A stretch of DNA of 64,000 nt from Marinobacter psychrophilus (lineage in GTDB: Bacteria; Pseudomonadota; Gammaproteobacteria; Pseudomonadales; Oleiphilaceae): contig NZ_CP011494.1 in NCBI RefSeq assembly GCF_001043175.1, positions 1,736,001 through 1,800,000 on the forward strand, given 5' to 3'. The notes under the pieces are model-generated. The model was not told the origin of the DNA. It saw nothing but the letters and a program-made list of their open reading frames with translations, and made no database searches. Positions 45,199-56,476 of this stretch are shown here, in pieces; position 1 is the first letter of the stretch; each line of letters begins with the position of its first letter. Made by a program: the position numbers and the translations under genes.

Positions 45199-45258
45199 TT
45201 TTGTTCACCGGGGGCAGCGTTGCTGCACCCGGAATGGTTATTTGATTGAGGTTATATA

Positions 45259-46371
45259 ATGACAGCACCCGCTGAAAAAACAAATCTTCTGGGAATGCCC
45301 AAAGCCAAGCTTGAGGCTTATTTTGAGTCCCTGGGGGAAAAACGTTTTCGCGCTACTCAGGTGCTGCAGTGGATTCACCAGCGTGGTGTGGGTGACTTCG
45401 ATGAAATGACCAATATGAGCAAGCCCCTGCGGGACAAGCTCAAGCTGATTGCCGAAGTACGTGGCCCGGAGGTGGTCTACGACGAATTGGCCAAAGACGG
45501 CACCCGTAAATGGGTGATGCGCATGGACAACGGCAACAACATAGAAACCGTGCTGATACCTGACGGTGAACGTGGCACCCTGTGCGTGTCATCACAGATT
45601 GGTTGCAGTCTGGATTGCAGTTTTTGTTCAACGGGTAAGAGAGGCTTTAACCGTAACCTGACCTCTGCCGAGATTATTGGGCAGGTGTGGGCTGCGCGTA
45701 AAACGTTCATGCCATATGCTCCGGGCCCAGATCGTCCGATTACCAACGTGGTAATGATGGGTATGGGCGAGCCTTTGTTGAACTTCGACAACGTCGTAGA
45801 CGCCATGAATCTGATGATGGAAGACTTGGCCTACGGCATTTCCAAACGCCGGGTAACATTAAGCACGTCGGGTGTGGTTCCAGCGATCGACAAACTGGGT
45901 GAGGTTACCGATGTTTCATTGGCTATTTCTTTGCACGCCGCAAATGATGAACTCCGTAACCAGTTAGTTCCTATAAATAAAAAGTATCCAATAGCAGAGT
46001 TGCTGGCCGCTACCCGCCGCTACTTAAGCCGTCTGCCAGACAAGCGTAAGGCTACGATTGAATACACTTTGATGGCTGGTGTGAACGATCATGTCGATCA
46101 AGCGCGAGAACTGGCTGAGGTTCTGCGTGGCTTGCCATGTAAGATCAATTTGATACCATTCAATCCGTTCCCGGAAAGTGGCTATGAACGCCCGAGCATG
46201 AATGCCACCCGACGGTTCCAGACGGTGTTGAACGAGGCAGGGTACATTGCGACCGTACGTATGCCCCGTGGCGATGACATAGACGCTGCTTGTGGGCAAC
46301 TGGTGGGTAAGGTAGAAGACCGAACTCGCCGCAGCGCTCGCTATATTGCGGTGCAGCAGGTTTCAGCGTAA
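45259..46371 (+). CDS. rlmN: Dual-specificity rRNA/tRNA methyltransferase RlmN
   Basis: A radical-SAM enzyme that methylates C2 of A2503 in 23S rRNA and A37 of some tRNAs. 370 residues; cluster cysteines C116, C120, C123 (CSLDCSFC), [12 protein letters not shown] near 171, [20 protein letters not shown], and the C-terminal [11 protein letters not shown] with the methyl-carrying Cys. It lies between ndk and pilF, the standard order. Confidence 0.96.
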   Translation: MTAPAEKTNLLGMPKAKLEAYFESLGEKRFRATQVLQWIHQRGVGDFDEMTNMSKPLRDKLKLIAEVRGPEVVYDELAKDGTRKWVMRMDNGNNIETVLIPDGERGTLCVSSQIGCSLDCSFCSTGKRGFNRNLTSAEIIGQVWAARKTFMPYAPGPDRPITNVVMMGMGEPLLNFDNVVDAMNLMMEDLAYGISKRRVTLSTSGVVPAIDKLGEVTDVSLAISLHAANDELRNQLVPINKKYPIAELLAATRRYLSRLPDKRKATIEYTLMAGVNDHVDQARELAEVLRGLPCKINLIPFNPFPESGYERPSMNATRRFQTVLNEAGYIATVRMPRGDDIDAACGQLVGKVEDRTRRSARYIAVQQVSA

Positions 46372-46432
46372 ATACCCGGCTGTGGATGCGGCGGGCTTTC
46401 TCCAGTAGCAGCTTCAGGATGAGTTCACAGCG

Positions 46433-47236
46433 ATGGTAAATCAGTTTGTCAGTGCCCGTTTTATGATGTTGCTGATGCTGGTGGCAGCGATGTTATCGGG
46501 CTGTGTGACGACCACAGACAGCCGCTTTGCCCGCGAAGCAGATCGCCAAAAAGCGTTGGCAGATTACGTTCAGTTAGCATCAGCGTACATCGGTCAAGGA
46601 AATTTTGAGCGAGCCCGTCATCATTTGGAACGGGCTCTGGAAATTGATTCGAAGAATTCGCCGGCGTTAGCCGCAAAAGGCCTTGTTTTTGCCAGCGAGG
46701 GTGAACCCGAACTGGCTGAAAGCAATTTCAGGCGCTCGATCTCTGCCGATTCAAAAAATACCCGCGCCAACGTTTATTATGGCGCGTTTTTGTATGGCCA
46801 AGGCAGAATGGAAGAGGCCCGTGATCAGTTTGCCAAGGCCTCTGGCGACACCGGTTATCAGGATCGAGGCTCCGTTTTTTTTAACCTGGGAATGACTCAG
46901 GAGCAGTTGGGTGATTTGTCATCTGCGGTTAGCAGCTATCGCCGTGCGACCGAGTTGACACGCAGCGATCCCAAAACGTTGCTGGCGTTGTCCCGAGTGC
47001 TGCTAGAAACCGGTGATGTGAAATCAGCCGACTTCTATTACAGTCGGCTGCTAACTATAATGCAGCGCAGCGATCGCTTGCAGCACTCATCTGAAAGCCT
47101 GTTGGTGGGAGTTCGCATTGCCCGCCTACTGGACAAACGCGACCAAGAGGCCAGTTTGGCGTTAATGTTGCGGAACAATTTCCCCGAATCAGCAGAACTC
47201 CGGCAATACAAGGTACTGATGTCTAATGGTCAATGA
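46433..47236 (+). CDS. pilF: Type IV pilus biogenesis/stability lipoprotein PilF
   Basis: An outer-membrane pilotin that localises the PilQ secretin. 267 residues with a lipoprotein signal (lipobox LSGC near residue 23) and about six TPR repeats, e.g. YIGQGNFERARHHLERALEI and RANVYYGAFLYGQGRMEEAR. It ends 11 bp inside the rodZ start. Position between rlmN and rodZ is conserved in Pseudomonas-type genomes. Confidence 0.92.
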   Translation: MVNQFVSARFMMLLMLVAAMLSGCVTTTDSRFAREADRQKALADYVQLASAYIGQGNFERARHHLERALEIDSKNSPALAAKGLVFASEGEPELAESNFRRSISADSKNTRANVYYGAFLYGQGRMEEARDQFAKASGDTGYQDRGSVFFNLGMTQEQLGDLSSAVSSYRRATELTRSDPKTLLALSRVLLETGDVKSADFYYSRLLTIMQRSDRLQHSSESLLVGVRIARLLDKRDQEASLALMLRNNFPESAELRQYKVLMSNGQ

Positions 47237-48257
47237 AGAGAATCAAGCTGCTCCTGGCAATCGGCCGGTGGGCCCGCAGTTAAAAAAAGCCCGCGAGGCA
47301 AAAGGGCTGAGTGTGGTTGAAGTGGCCGAAGCCCAGTATCTTCGCCCGGCCATTATCCAGGCCATCGAAAATGGCAAATATGAGCTGATTGATACAGAGC
47401 TCTTTCTGAAAGGCTACATACGTGCCTATGCTCGCCAAATAGGCTTGGATGGTAACGCCCTGATTGCCGACCTTGACCGAGAGCTGGAGCCAATGCGCGA
47501 GGAGCAGGCACAGGCCAAAGCTGCAAATCCGTTGATTGATATAGAACGCCGGCGGTGCAAAAAACGCCGTGTAGCCAAAACCGCATTTTGGCTGGTCGCG
47601 CTGGCAGTATTGGGCTTTTTGATATTTGCGTTTATTTACAGTCCTTCGCAGTTGGCGAATTTGCCGGGTGCCGGCGCATTCACCGGTGACACAGCACAAC
47701 AGAATGTTTTAGAAAGTGGTTTAAACGGTGCCGTAAGTAGCATCGATGATGACTCAACAACACAATCTACGCCAGATGATTTTCTGCCAAACGAAACGAA
47801 TGATGGCGATGTGTCGGCTTCGCCCGCGAACGCAGAGGGTGCGCTAGAACCGCTTATAGGGGCAGGCACAGGAACTTTTTCTGACGGCGAGGCTCCAGCT
47901 GACGGCTTGGGGTCTTCGCCAGCGCAAACAGTAGGAAATTTGGCTGCTATCGTCGACAATGATATTTTGACGTTAGATGCAGAAGAGGCACCCCAAGTTG
48001 CCGATAACCGGGGCCGGTTGGAAATTGAATTTATTGATGATTGCTGGGTTCAGATTCGAGATTCTTACGGCAGAAGCCTGGCCAGCGGTCTGAAACGCCA
48101 GAGCGACCGCATTGATTTGCGCAGCGAAACTGACATTCGCCTGGTGATTGGTGCCGCTAATGCGATAGGGATCATGCGCTTTGAAGGCGCCTCGGTCGAT
48201 CTTGGCAGTAAAGGTATTATTGGTAATCGCGCCGAGTTTGTTTTGGCTTTGAATTAA
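47226..48257 (+). CDS. rodZ: Cell-shape protein RodZ-like (HTH plus DUF4115)
   Basis: A bitopic membrane protein linked to MreB and rod shape. 343 residues: N-terminal Xre-like HTH (GPQLKKAREAKGLSVVEVAE, about 17-36), a basic juxtamembrane stretch (RRRCKKRRVAKT), one membrane helix (FWLVALAVLGFLIFAFIY, about 121-138), an acidic linker, and the periplasmic DUF4115 domain (LEIEFIDDCWVQIRDSYG). Overlaps pilF by 11 bp and precedes ispG. Confidence 0.92.
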   Translation: MVNEENQAAPGNRPVGPQLKKAREAKGLSVVEVAEAQYLRPAIIQAIENGKYELIDTELFLKGYIRAYARQIGLDGNALIADLDRELEPMREEQAQAKAANPLIDIERRRCKKRRVAKTAFWLVALAVLGFLIFAFIYSPSQLANLPGAGAFTGDTAQQNVLESGLNGAVSSIDDDSTTQSTPDDFLPNETNDGDVSASPANAEGALEPLIGAGTGTFSDGEAPADGLGSSPAQTVGNLAAIVDNDILTLDAEEAPQVADNRGRLEIEFIDDCWVQIRDSYGRSLASGLKRQSDRIDLRSETDIRLVIGAANAIGIMRFEGASVDLGSKGIIGNRAEFVLALN

Positions 48258-48309
48258 TAGCTCAACGTAAACGCCGATACTTTTGGTTTTCACAGATGGG
48301 TTCTCCCAA

Positions 48310-49428
48310 ATGAAGCACGAATCTCCGATTAAAAGACGTAAATCCCGCCAGATTATGGTGGGCAACGTGCCAGTGGGTGGCGACGCACCGATTGCCGTCC
48401 AGAGTATGACCAACACTGAAACCTGCGACGTGGAAGCAACGCTGGGGCAGATACAGGCCCTTCAAGACGCCGGTGCCGATATTGTCCGCGTGTCTGTGCC
48501 GTCAATGGAAGCCGCAGAAGCGTTTGGCCGTATTCGTGCCCGCGCGGGTGTTCCGCTGGTTGCCGATATTCATTTCGATTACAAGATCGCGTTACGGGTG
48601 GCAGAACTGGGCGTTGACTGCATACGCATCAACCCGGGTAACATTGGTCGGGAAGACCGCATCAGTGCGGTCATCAGTGCCTGCCGCGACCGCAATATTC
48701 CAATTCGGATCGGCGTTAACGCAGGCTCGCTAAGTAAAGACCTGCAGCGTAAGTACGGCGAGCCTAATGCAGACGCACTGGTGGAATCTGCCATGCGCAA
48801 TGTCGATATTCTTGACCGCCACGACTTCCAAAATTTTAAGGTCAGCCTCAAAGCGTCTGAAGTGTTTATGACGGTAGAAGCCTATCGCAAGATTGCCACG
48901 CAGATTGACCAGCCTTTGCACCTAGGCATCACCGAAGCCGGCGGTTTCCGTTCCGGTACTGTGAAGTCGTCTATCGGGCTTGGTCTATTGTTGATGGATG
49001 GTATTGGCGACACTATCCGTGTATCGCTAGCAGCAGATCCTGTGCAGGAAATTAAGGTTGGCTACGACATACTCAAAAGTTTGCGCTTGCGCTCCCGCGG
49101 CATTAACTTTATTGCCTGCCCCAGTTGTTCGCGGCAGAATTTCGATGTTATCAAGACCATGAACGATCTGGAAGTGCGTTTGGAAGACGTGAAGGAGGCT
49201 CTGGATGTGGCCGTTATTGGTTGTATCGTGAACGGCCCAGGCGAAGCCAAAGAGGCCGATATTGGTTTGACCGGTGGCAGCCCGAAAAACCTGTTTTATA
49301 TGAATGGTAAGCCTCATCAGAAATTGGACAACGCAAATTTAACCGACGATCTTGAGCGTCTGATTCGCAAAGAAATCGCTCGCCGTCAAGAAGCCGAAAA
49401 AGCTATTTTTGCCCGTTCCTCTGAATGA
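48310..49428 (+). CDS. ispG: 4-hydroxy-3-methylbut-2-enyl-diphosphate synthase IspG
   Basis: A [4Fe-4S] enzyme of the MEP isoprenoid pathway, converting MEcPP to HMBPP. 372 residues from ATG 48310, the E. coli length. N-terminal TIM-barrel stretches [17 protein letters not shown] and INPGNIG; cluster ligands in [13 protein letters not shown] and [18 protein letters not shown]. An earlier frame start at 48283 adds nine atypical residues. Confidence 0.96.
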   Translation: MKHESPIKRRKSRQIMVGNVPVGGDAPIAVQSMTNTETCDVEATLGQIQALQDAGADIVRVSVPSMEAAEAFGRIRARAGVPLVADIHFDYKIALRVAELGVDCIRINPGNIGREDRISAVISACRDRNIPIRIGVNAGSLSKDLQRKYGEPNADALVESAMRNVDILDRHDFQNFKVSLKASEVFMTVEAYRKIATQIDQPLHLGITEAGGFRSGTVKSSIGLGLLLMDGIGDTIRVSLAADPVQEIKVGYDILKSLRLRSRGINFIACPSCSRQNFDVIKTMNDLEVRLEDVKEALDVAVIGCIVNGPGEAKEADIGLTGGSPKNLFYMNGKPHQKLDNANLTDDLERLIRKEIARRQEAEKAIFARSSE

Positions 49429-49548
49429 TAGGCAACGAAGACCGTTACAGCGATCGACAACACGTATCGATGACAACAGCCACAACAGGTAGACAATGCA
49501 TTGGCGCAGCGCCATTGCACAAACCACAGAGACGTTTAAGGGTTCAAC

Positions 49549-50829
49549 TTGGCTAAGATTCAGGCAATTCGCGGGATGAACGATATCCTGCCCGAACAGA
49601 CTCCAGTCTGGCAATATGTCGAAGCAACGGTGCGCAAGGTGTTGGGGCAATACGGGTACCAGGAAATCCGTATGCCGATTGTGGAACAGACCGACCTGTT
49701 CAAGCGCTCTATCGGTGAAGTGACCGACATTGTTGAAAAAGAAATGTACACCTTTGACGACCGTAACGGCGACAGCCTGACTCTGCGGCCTGAAGGTACT
49801 GCTGGTTGCGTGCGTGCGGCCGAACAGCACGGCCTGCTGTTCAACCAAACTCGGCGGATGTGGTACACCGGCCAGATGTTTCGTTACGAGCGCCCGCAGA
49901 AAGGGCGTTACCGCCAGTTTCACCAGGTAGGTGTTGAATGTTTCGGTATGGCTGGGCCAGACATAGACGCAGAACTTCTTATTCTGACAGCGCGCTTATG
50001 GAAAACGTTTGGTTTGGCTGACCATGCGCGTCTCGAAATCAACTCGATTGGCACCGCTGAAGCTCGCCGAAACTATCGTGAGGCGTTGGTTGCCTACCTG
50101 CAGCAATTCAAAGCCGAGCTCGATGAAGACAGTCAGCGCCGGCTTGAAAGCAACCCTTTACGGATTCTGGACAGCAAAAGCGTGGCTACCCGTAAGGTTC
50201 TGGAGCAGGCACCAAAACTAGACGCCTGGCTTGACGACGAATCTCGCGACCATTTTGAACGCTTGAAGCAGTTGTTGGATGCCGCCGGGATCGAGTACAC
50301 GGTGAATCCGGCGCTGGTTCGCGGCCTGGACTACTACGGTAAGACAGTATTTGAGTGGATCACAGAGAGCCTGGGCGCCCAAGGCACAATTTGCGCCGGT
50401 GGCCGCTATGATGGGCTGGTAGAGCAGTTGGGCGGCAAACCCACGGTCGCCGTTGGTTTTGCCATGGGCGTGGAGCGTCTTATCCTACTGTTAGAAACCC
50501 TTAATTTGATACCCGAGTCGGTCAACAATCAGGCCGATGTGTACGTTACCGCCATGGGCGATCAGGCGGTTTCGCCAGCGCTGCTTCTTGCTGAAGAACT
50601 GCGGGACCAGCTGCCGGGCTACATCATTATTAGCCATTGCGGTGCGGGCAGCTTTAAAAGCCAAATGAAAAAAGCCGATCGAAGCGGCGCCCGTTATGCA
50701 CTCATTCTTGGTGATAACGAGCTTCAGAATCAGAGTGTCGGCCTTAAATCTTTGCGTACAGACGACCCCCAGCAAGAATTCCCTCGGCAGCAGATTGCCG
50801 AGGCTCTGGCGCAGGCGTTGTCGCACTAA
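49549..50829 (+). CDS. hisS: Histidyl-tRNA synthetase
   Basis: A class IIa synthetase, 426 residues. Start codon is TTG ([15 protein letters not shown]), with AGGG upstream; no ATG fits the conserved N-terminus. Motif 1 region ([19 protein letters not shown]), motif 2 (GMWYTG-type: [25 protein letters not shown] region), the histidine motifs [15 protein letters not shown] and [15 protein letters not shown], and a C-terminal anticodon-binding domain are all present. Confidence 0.96.
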   Translation: MAKIQAIRGMNDILPEQTPVWQYVEATVRKVLGQYGYQEIRMPIVEQTDLFKRSIGEVTDIVEKEMYTFDDRNGDSLTLRPEGTAGCVRAAEQHGLLFNQTRRMWYTGQMFRYERPQKGRYRQFHQVGVECFGMAGPDIDAELLILTARLWKTFGLADHARLEINSIGTAEARRNYREALVAYLQQFKAELDEDSQRRLESNPLRILDSKSVATRKVLEQAPKLDAWLDDESRDHFERLKQLLDAAGIEYTVNPALVRGLDYYGKTVFEWITESLGAQGTICAGGRYDGLVEQLGGKPTVAVGFAMGVERLILLLETLNLIPESVNNQADVYVTAMGDQAVSPALLLAEELRDQLPGYIIISHCGAGSFKSQMKKADRSGARYALILGDNELQNQSVGLKSLRTDDPQQEFPRQQIAEALAQALSH

Positions 50830-50870
50830 TTCTTTAAAAGCGCCGTTTCTAATTTATAACAGGAGTTATC

Positions 50871-51524
50871 ATGGCCGAATTGCGTACAGATGAAGAACAG
50901 GTTGAAGCGATCAAGCAGTGGTGGAAAAACAACGGTAGTTCGCTGATGATTGGTATTGGTGCGGCCCTGGCGATTGTGTTCGGCTGGCAGGCGTGGCAAA
51001 ACCAGCAGGCCGAGCAGCGTACCGAGGCCGCCAGCCAGTTTGTCACTCTGATGAACGCCTTTGGCACCGAAGATGAAACCAGCGCCGACACCATCGCTTT
51101 CGTGGCTAAGACGCTGCGTGATGATCATGCCGACAGCGCTTACGCGGTTTACGCCAATTTAATGCTGGCTCGGGTTCAGCTCATGCAGAACAATGACGCC
51201 GAAGGCGCTGTTGAATCCTTGCAGTGGGCACTGGATAAAGCGGTGGAGACTCAGCCTCTGGCATTGGTTGTGCGCAGCCGGCTGGCGCAAGCTCAAATGG
51301 CTCTCGAAGATTATGATTCTGCGTTGGCCACCATTGACGGTGCCAAAGACAGTGACGCTTTTGGTGCCAGGTTTGCCGAATTGCGCGGCGATATTTTGCT
51401 CGCGAAAGGCGATCAGGCAGGGGCACGTGATGCCTACCTGGCGGCCCGCGAACAGGGCGAAGAAAATCGCAATGGCGTTCTGCAACTCAAACTGGCGGAT
51501 CTGGGTGTCGGGGGTGATGCGTGA
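50871..51524 (+). CDS. yfgM: YfgM family SecYEG-associated protein
   Basis: A bitopic inner-membrane protein with a periplasmic TPR-like domain that works with SecYEG/PpiD. 217 residues: TDEEQVEAIKQWWKNNGSSL at the N-terminus, one membrane helix (LMIGIGAALAIVFGWQAW), then helical repeats. Its stop overlaps the bamB GTG start by 4 bp. Confidence 0.93.
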   Translation: MAELRTDEEQVEAIKQWWKNNGSSLMIGIGAALAIVFGWQAWQNQQAEQRTEAASQFVTLMNAFGTEDETSADTIAFVAKTLRDDHADSAYAVYANLMLARVQLMQNNDAEGAVESLQWALDKAVETQPLALVVRSRLAQAQMALEDYDSALATIDGAKDSDAFGARFAELRGDILLAKGDQAGARDAYLAAREQGEENRNGVLQLKLADLGVGGDA

Positions 51525-52693
51525 CGGTAAGCGCATGTTTCCGGCAACTGCGCGCCAATGCTGTAGTGCTTATGACAGCCACTCTTATGATTGGTTGCAG
51601 CGCCAACGATACGTTTGAACAGCCCGCCCAATTGCCTGATGTTGATCAGCAGGTTTCATTTGAGCGGGTTTGGAACGTTACGGTGGGTGACGGCCATGAC
51701 GACGAATTTTTGTACCTGGCACCGCTGAACGCCGGCGACGTTGTGTACGCCGCATCGGCTGACGGAGAGTTGCTCGCCCTAAACGCAGAAACCGGCAAAC
51801 AGATTTGGGAAAATTCGGTGAAAGACCGGATTTTTGCCGGTGTTGGCGGCGATGCCAGTCAATTGTATCTGGTGAGCCGTGATGCCGATTTGCTGGCGCT
51901 GTCGCGGGAAGACGGCAGCGAGCTTTGGCGCGCGTCACTACCGACTGAAGTTCTGTCGGCACCGCAGTCTAATGGCAGTCTGGTGGTTGTGCAAACCACC
52001 GACGGCCGCGTGCTGGCATTCAATGCCTCTGACGGTGAAAAACGTTGGCAATATGACAGTGTTGTGCCGGCCTTGTCGGTTCGTGCCGCAGCAGCGCCGC
52101 TGGTAGGTGCTGACGTTATAATAAGCGGCTTTGCCAACGGCAAACTGTTGGCTCTGTCTACAGAATCTGGCCAGCCGCTGTGGCAGTACGAGGTAGGTGC
52201 GCCCCAGGGCCGTACCGAGCTTGAGCGCTTGGTCGATATCACCAGCCAGCCTCTGGTGCTGGAAAACACGATTCTGGCGGTGGGCTATCAGGGCAAGCTG
52301 GCACTGATTGATTTGCGCACCGGCAATGACATCTGGAGTAAGGCAGCCTCTAGCCTGTATTCGCCAATGGTCAGTAATGGCAACATTTTTCTGGCGTCTG
52401 CTAACGGCGACCTGGTTGCTATGCGTGGGTCCGATCGCCGTGGCCTGTGGACCCAAGATAAACTGGCCTGGCGCCAGCTGACCCAGCCAGTGCCCTTCGA
52501 CGATTACCTGGTGGTGGGTGACTTTGATGGTTACCTGCACGTGGTGTCCCAGGAAAGTGGTGAGCTAGTAGGGCAGATGAAATTTGATGGTGACGGTATC
52601 CGCGTACCGGCCCAGCGCCTGAGTAATGGTAATCTGCTGATCTTCGGCAACGGCGGCAAACTCGCCGCTTACAGGTTGCAATCGAAAAACTGA
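51521..52693 (+). CDS. bamB: Outer membrane protein assembly factor BamB
   Basis: A lipoprotein of the BAM complex that inserts beta-barrel proteins. 390 residues, GTG start, lipobox MIGC near residue 26, then an eight-bladed PQQ-like beta-propeller with repeats such as LNAETGKQIWE, LSREDGSELWRA and FNASDGEKRWQYD. The GTGA overlap with yfgM indicates coupling. Confidence 0.94.
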   Translation: MTVSACFRQLRANAVVLMTATLMIGCSANDTFEQPAQLPDVDQQVSFERVWNVTVGDGHDDEFLYLAPLNAGDVVYAASADGELLALNAETGKQIWENSVKDRIFAGVGGDASQLYLVSRDADLLALSREDGSELWRASLPTEVLSAPQSNGSLVVVQTTDGRVLAFNASDGEKRWQYDSVVPALSVRAAAAPLVGADVIISGFANGKLLALSTESGQPLWQYEVGAPQGRTELERLVDITSQPLVLENTILAVGYQGKLALIDLRTGNDIWSKAASSLYSPMVSNGNIFLASANGDLVAMRGSDRRGLWTQDKLAWRQLTQPVPFDDYLVVGDFDGYLHVVSQESGELVGQMKFDGDGIRVPAQRLSNGNLLIFGNGGKLAAYRLQSKN

Positions 52694-52702
52694 CGTGACA
52701 CG

Positions 52703-52726
52703 CGGCCCGGCTTTTAAACCGGGCCG
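52703..52726 (+). terminator. Terminator between bamB and der
   Basis: A perfect 8-bp stem CGGCCCGG/CCGGGCCG, 8-nt loop, then ACTTCTTTT. Confidence 0.7.
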
Positions 52727-52775
52727 ACTTCTTTTGTGAGTAGCGAATGACATTTTTTTTGAGTAGTGAAACACT

Positions 52776-54200
52776 ATGAACCTAGTAATTGCCCTAGTGG
52801 GCCGCCCCAACGTGGGCAAGTCCACACTGTTTAACCAGATGACCCGTTCGCGGGATGCACTGGTCGCCGATTTTCCGGGACTGACCCGCGACCGTAAATA
52901 CGGTGAAGGCAATTACGAAAATCAGCGCTTTATTGTTATTGATACCGGTGGCTTGATGGGCGACGAGCTCGGACTTGACGCCGCAATGGCCAAGCAGTCT
53001 TTGCAGGCGGTTGAAGAAGCCGACATTGTTCTGTTTATTGTGGATGGTCGCGCTGGTGTAATGCCGGGTGATCAGGTACTTGCTGATCAGCTGCGCCGAT
53101 CGGGTACGCAGGCTCACCTGGTGATTAACAAAACCGATGGCCAGGATCCAAACCTGGTAGCATCCGATTTTTATGCACTGGGTTTTCAATCCCAATTTCG
53201 CATTGCCGCATCTCACAATCGCGGCGTTCGATCTATGTTGGAAATTTTGTTGCCGACGCCGGAGGAAGATGCAGATATAGACGGAGCGCATAATCACCCC
53301 GGCATTCGCATCGGTATCGTGGGCCGCCCCAACGTGGGCAAATCGACACTTGTAAACCGTATGCTCGGTGAAGAGCGCGTTGTAGTTTATGATTTGCCAG
53401 GTACCACCCGCGACAGCATTTATATTCCCTACGAGCGCTTGGGGCAGGAATATACCCTGATTGATACGGCTGGGGTGCGGCGGCGCAAAAATGTGCGAGA
53501 GGTGGTAGAGAAGTTCTCGATCATCAAAACCTTGCAGGCCATAGACGACGCCCACGTTGTGATTTTGGTGATTGACGCCCGCGAGGGGTTGGTCGACCAA
53601 GACATGCATCTTATGGGCTTCGTGCTGAGTGCCGGCCGTTCGTTGGTGATTGCTATCAATAAATGGGATGGCATGAACGGCGAAGACCGTGACAAAGTAA
53701 AGGAACAGATTCGCCGGCGTTTGGATTTTTTGGACTACGCCGACAAGCATTACATTTCGGCGTTGCACGGTTCCGGAGTGGGTGTGATGTACCAGTCGGT
53801 CAACGCCTGCTACGAATCGGCTATGGCAAAATGGCCTACCAATCGTCTGACTACGATTTTGGAAGATGCGATTGCCCAGCACCAGCCACCCATGGTTCAT
53901 GGCCGTCGTATTAAGCTGCGCTACGCTCACCAGGGTGGCTCCAATCCGCCGACGGTTGTAGTACACGGCAATCAGACAGACTCTTTGCCCGGTGCTTACA
54001 AACGCTACCTGGAGAATAGCTTCCGCAAGGTGTTAGCGGTAACCGGCACCCCAATCCGTTTCGAATTTCGCTCCAGTGAAAACCCGTTTGCCCATAAAGT
54101 GGACCGGATGACGCCGCGGCAAAAAGTTAAAAAAGACAACGATGAAAAGAAGGGCGGGGGTAAGCCCAAAAAAGCGCGTCAGAAGAGTTTGAAGCGATGA
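52776..54200 (+). CDS. der: Ribosome assembly GTPase Der (EngA)
   Basis: A double-GTPase essential for 50S maturation. 474 residues: GRPNVGKST at residues 9-17 and again at about 183-191, DTGG and DTAG switch regions, NKTDGQD and NKWDGM guanine motifs, a C-terminal KH domain ([20 protein letters not shown]), and a basic tail. Last of the conserved run; a strong bidirectional terminator follows. Confidence 0.97.
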   Translation: MNLVIALVGRPNVGKSTLFNQMTRSRDALVADFPGLTRDRKYGEGNYENQRFIVIDTGGLMGDELGLDAAMAKQSLQAVEEADIVLFIVDGRAGVMPGDQVLADQLRRSGTQAHLVINKTDGQDPNLVASDFYALGFQSQFRIAASHNRGVRSMLEILLPTPEEDADIDGAHNHPGIRIGIVGRPNVGKSTLVNRMLGEERVVVYDLPGTTRDSIYIPYERLGQEYTLIDTAGVRRRKNVREVVEKFSIIKTLQAIDDAHVVILVIDAREGLVDQDMHLMGFVLSAGRSLVIAINKWDGMNGEDRDKVKEQIRRRLDFLDYADKHYISALHGSGVGVMYQSVNACYESAMAKWPTNRLTTILEDAIAQHQPPMVHGRRIKLRYAHQGGSNPPTVVVHGNQTDSLPGAYKRYLENSFRKVLAVTGTPIRFEFRSSENPFAHKVDRMTPRQKVKKDNDEKKGGGKPKKARQKSLKR

Positions 54201-54226
54201 GCGCTAGAATAGTATAAAGCGCTAGC

Positions 54227-54269
54227 AAAAAAACCGGCCCGTTATGAACAATAACAGGCCGGTTTTTTT
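54227..54269. terminator. Bidirectional terminator between der and pta
   Basis: A stem AAAAAAACCGGCC/GGCCGGTTTTTTT with an inner GTTAT/ATAAC extension; works for der (+) and pta (-). Confidence 0.93.
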
Positions 54270-54290
54270 ATGGGCGTTGACCCGGCGAGG

Positions 54291-56441
54291 TCAGGTTTTG
54301 CTGGCGTCTTCCACCTGCTTGGCCTGAACAGCGGTTATGGCGATGGTGAATACGATGTCCTCCACCAGTGCGCCCCGCGATAGGTCATTCACCGGTTTAT
54401 TTAGGCCCTGCAGCATAGGACCAATGCTGACCACGTTGGCGCTTCGCTGCACTGCTTTGTACGTCGTGTTGCCAGTATTCAGGTCAGGGAACACAAACAC
54501 GGTTGCGCGGCCGGCTACCTGGCTATTGGGTGCTTTGCTAAGGCCCACGCTTGCAATGGCGGCGGCGTCGTACTGCAGAGGGCCGTCAATCAGCAGGTCC
54601 GGGCGCCTTTCGCGCGCCAGCCGGGTAGCTTCGCGTACCTTATCGACATCCCGACCGCTGCCAGACTCGCCGGTGCTGTAACTGATCATCGCCACGCGCG
54701 GCTCAATGCCGAATGCTTCGGCTGATTGGGCGCTCTGGATGGCAATGTCTGCCAGCTGCTCCGGGTTGGGGTCCGGATTTATGGCGCAGTCTCCGTAAAC
54801 CACAACCTGCTGCGGTAACAGCATGAAAAATACCGACGACACCACTTTGGCGTTGTTGTGAGTCTTGATTAGCTGTAGGGCAGGGCGCACGGTGTTGGCG
54901 GTGGTGTGGATAGCACCGGACACCAGACCGTCGGCTTCGTCTAACGCGACCATCATGGTACCTAAAACCACATTGTCTTCGAGCATGCTTTCCGCCATTT
55001 CGGCTGAAGTACCTTTGTGTTTTCGCAATTCCACCATAGGCGCCACGTAGCGCTTGCGCACCTCAGACGGCTCGATAATTTCCAGATCGGGTGGTAACTC
55101 CATGCCCAGAGAAGCCGCTACGGCGCGTATCTCGGCGGCACTGCCGATCAGCGCGCAGCGCGCAAGCTGGCGCTGATGGCAGATGATCGCTGCCTGCACT
55201 GTGCGCGGCTCGTGGCCTTCCGGTAAAACAATGCGCTTGTTGGCGGCACGGGCGCGCTCAGAAAGCTGGTGGCGAAACGCCGGTGGCGACATACGGGTCT
55301 GGCGCGGCACCTTAAGGTGTTCCTGTAGCCAGTCGGTATCAATACGAGGCGCGATCAGGTTCATGGCAGTGTCAATCCGCTCCGGGTCGTCGATAGGGAT
55401 AGACCTCGACAGGCCGGCCAGCATGTGAGCAGTTTCGTAGGTGTTGGTGGTGGTGCTAAGAACCGGCATGCCGGTTTCCATGGCCCGGCGACACAATTCG
55501 ATAACCCTTTGGTCTGGTAATAGACCGCCAGTGAGCAGAATCCCGGCCATGGGCACGCCATTCAGGGCCGCTACGGCGGCGGCCACAACGATATCTTCGC
55601 GGTCTCCGGGAGTCACCAAAAGGGTGCCAGACTTGAGGATTTCGGTCATATTGCTGATGGTGCGTGCGCAAACAGAAACACGGTGCACCCTGCGGGTCTG
55701 CATCTGGCCCTCGTGCAGCACGTCTACCTTCAGTTCGCGCGCTATGTCTGAAACCCTTGGCGCCAACAGGCTTGGTTCCCAAGGTATTTCGGCTAACAAC
55801 CGATACTGCCCGCTACTAAACACGTTGCATTTGTTGCGGTAATCTTCAGGCGGTATCGCGGTGAGGGTTGTCATACCGGGTATTTTTCGTTCTTTTGGCG
55901 CACCGATCTTGTTAAGAATGACGCCTAAAACGTCGGCTTCATTATGCCCCGAAAGCAGTCGTGCAGAAAAACCAAGTTGTTCGTCCAGCTCGATGGGGTT
56001 ACAGCCTTTGGGTGACGTTAGCAAAATGATTTCAGAACCCAGGTTCCGCGCGACCTCGGCGTTCAGGCGGGTAATGTAGGTGCCATCCTGATCGGGTTCC
56101 AGGCCCTCTATAATCACCACGTCGACCGTGCACGCCACTTTCTGGTACTCGCCCACGACACGTTCAAGCAACAAGTCCGATTTGTTGTGATTGAGCGCGT
56201 GCTGGGCTTCTTTCAGGGTAATCGGTGTCGGCGGTCGAAGATGGCTGTGGGAGCGCACAAACTCGACGGAAGAGTCTTTGCCTTTATTGTGGGTTGCATC
56301 GGCTTGGTGCACCACCTGGCAAAACGGCTTATAAAAACCAACGCTGACACCTACCCGCTCCAGTGCCCTCAGCAGGCCCAGACACACAGACGTCAGGCCG
56401 GAATCTGAAGAGGTTGGTGCAATAAAAAGACTTTTTGCCAT
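54291..56441 (-). CDS. pta: Phosphate acetyltransferase (long form)
   Basis: Pta interconverts acetyl-CoA and acetyl phosphate. About 716 residues from ATG 56441: N-terminal P-loop-like/BioD-type domain (LFIAPTSSDSGLTSVCLGLL), a central DRTGG domain, and the C-terminal catalytic PTA domain (ALDEADGLVSGAIHTTANTV and FVFPDLNTGNTTYKAVQRSA). The first 10 residues of the longer frame (from 56471) are dropped because ATG 56441 gives the family start MAKSLFIAPT. Follows ackA in one unit. Confidence 0.95.
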   Translation of the reverse strand: MAKSLFIAPTSSDSGLTSVCLGLLRALERVGVSVGFYKPFCQVVHQADATHNKGKDSSVEFVRSHSHLRPPTPITLKEAQHALNHNKSDLLLERVVGEYQKVACTVDVVIIEGLEPDQDGTYITRLNAEVARNLGSEIILLTSPKGCNPIELDEQLGFSARLLSGHNEADVLGVILNKIGAPKERKIPGMTTLTAIPPEDYRNKCNVFSSGQYRLLAEIPWEPSLLAPRVSDIARELKVDVLHEGQMQTRRVHRVSVCARTISNMTEILKSGTLLVTPGDREDIVVAAAVAALNGVPMAGILLTGGLLPDQRVIELCRRAMETGMPVLSTTTNTYETAHMLAGLSRSIPIDDPERIDTAMNLIAPRIDTDWLQEHLKVPRQTRMSPPAFRHQLSERARAANKRIVLPEGHEPRTVQAAIICHQRQLARCALIGSAAEIRAVAASLGMELPPDLEIIEPSEVRKRYVAPMVELRKHKGTSAEMAESMLEDNVVLGTMMVALDEADGLVSGAIHTTANTVRPALQLIKTHNNAKVVSSVFFMLLPQQVVVYGDCAINPDPNPEQLADIAIQSAQSAEAFGIEPRVAMISYSTGESGSGRDVDKVREATRLARERRPDLLIDGPLQYDAAAIASVGLSKAPNSQVAGRATVFVFPDLNTGNTTYKAVQRSANVVSIGPMLQGLNKPVNDLSRGALVEDIVFTIAITAVQAKQVEDASKT

Positions 56442-56476
56442 AGTTAAAATTCCGCCGCTAGCGTCGTACAAATCGG

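Noticed and set aside
52794..53966. Long minus-strand open frame of 390 codons
   Set aside because: Antisense to der, which is fully supported by two GTPase domains; the frame is a shadow of codon bias.
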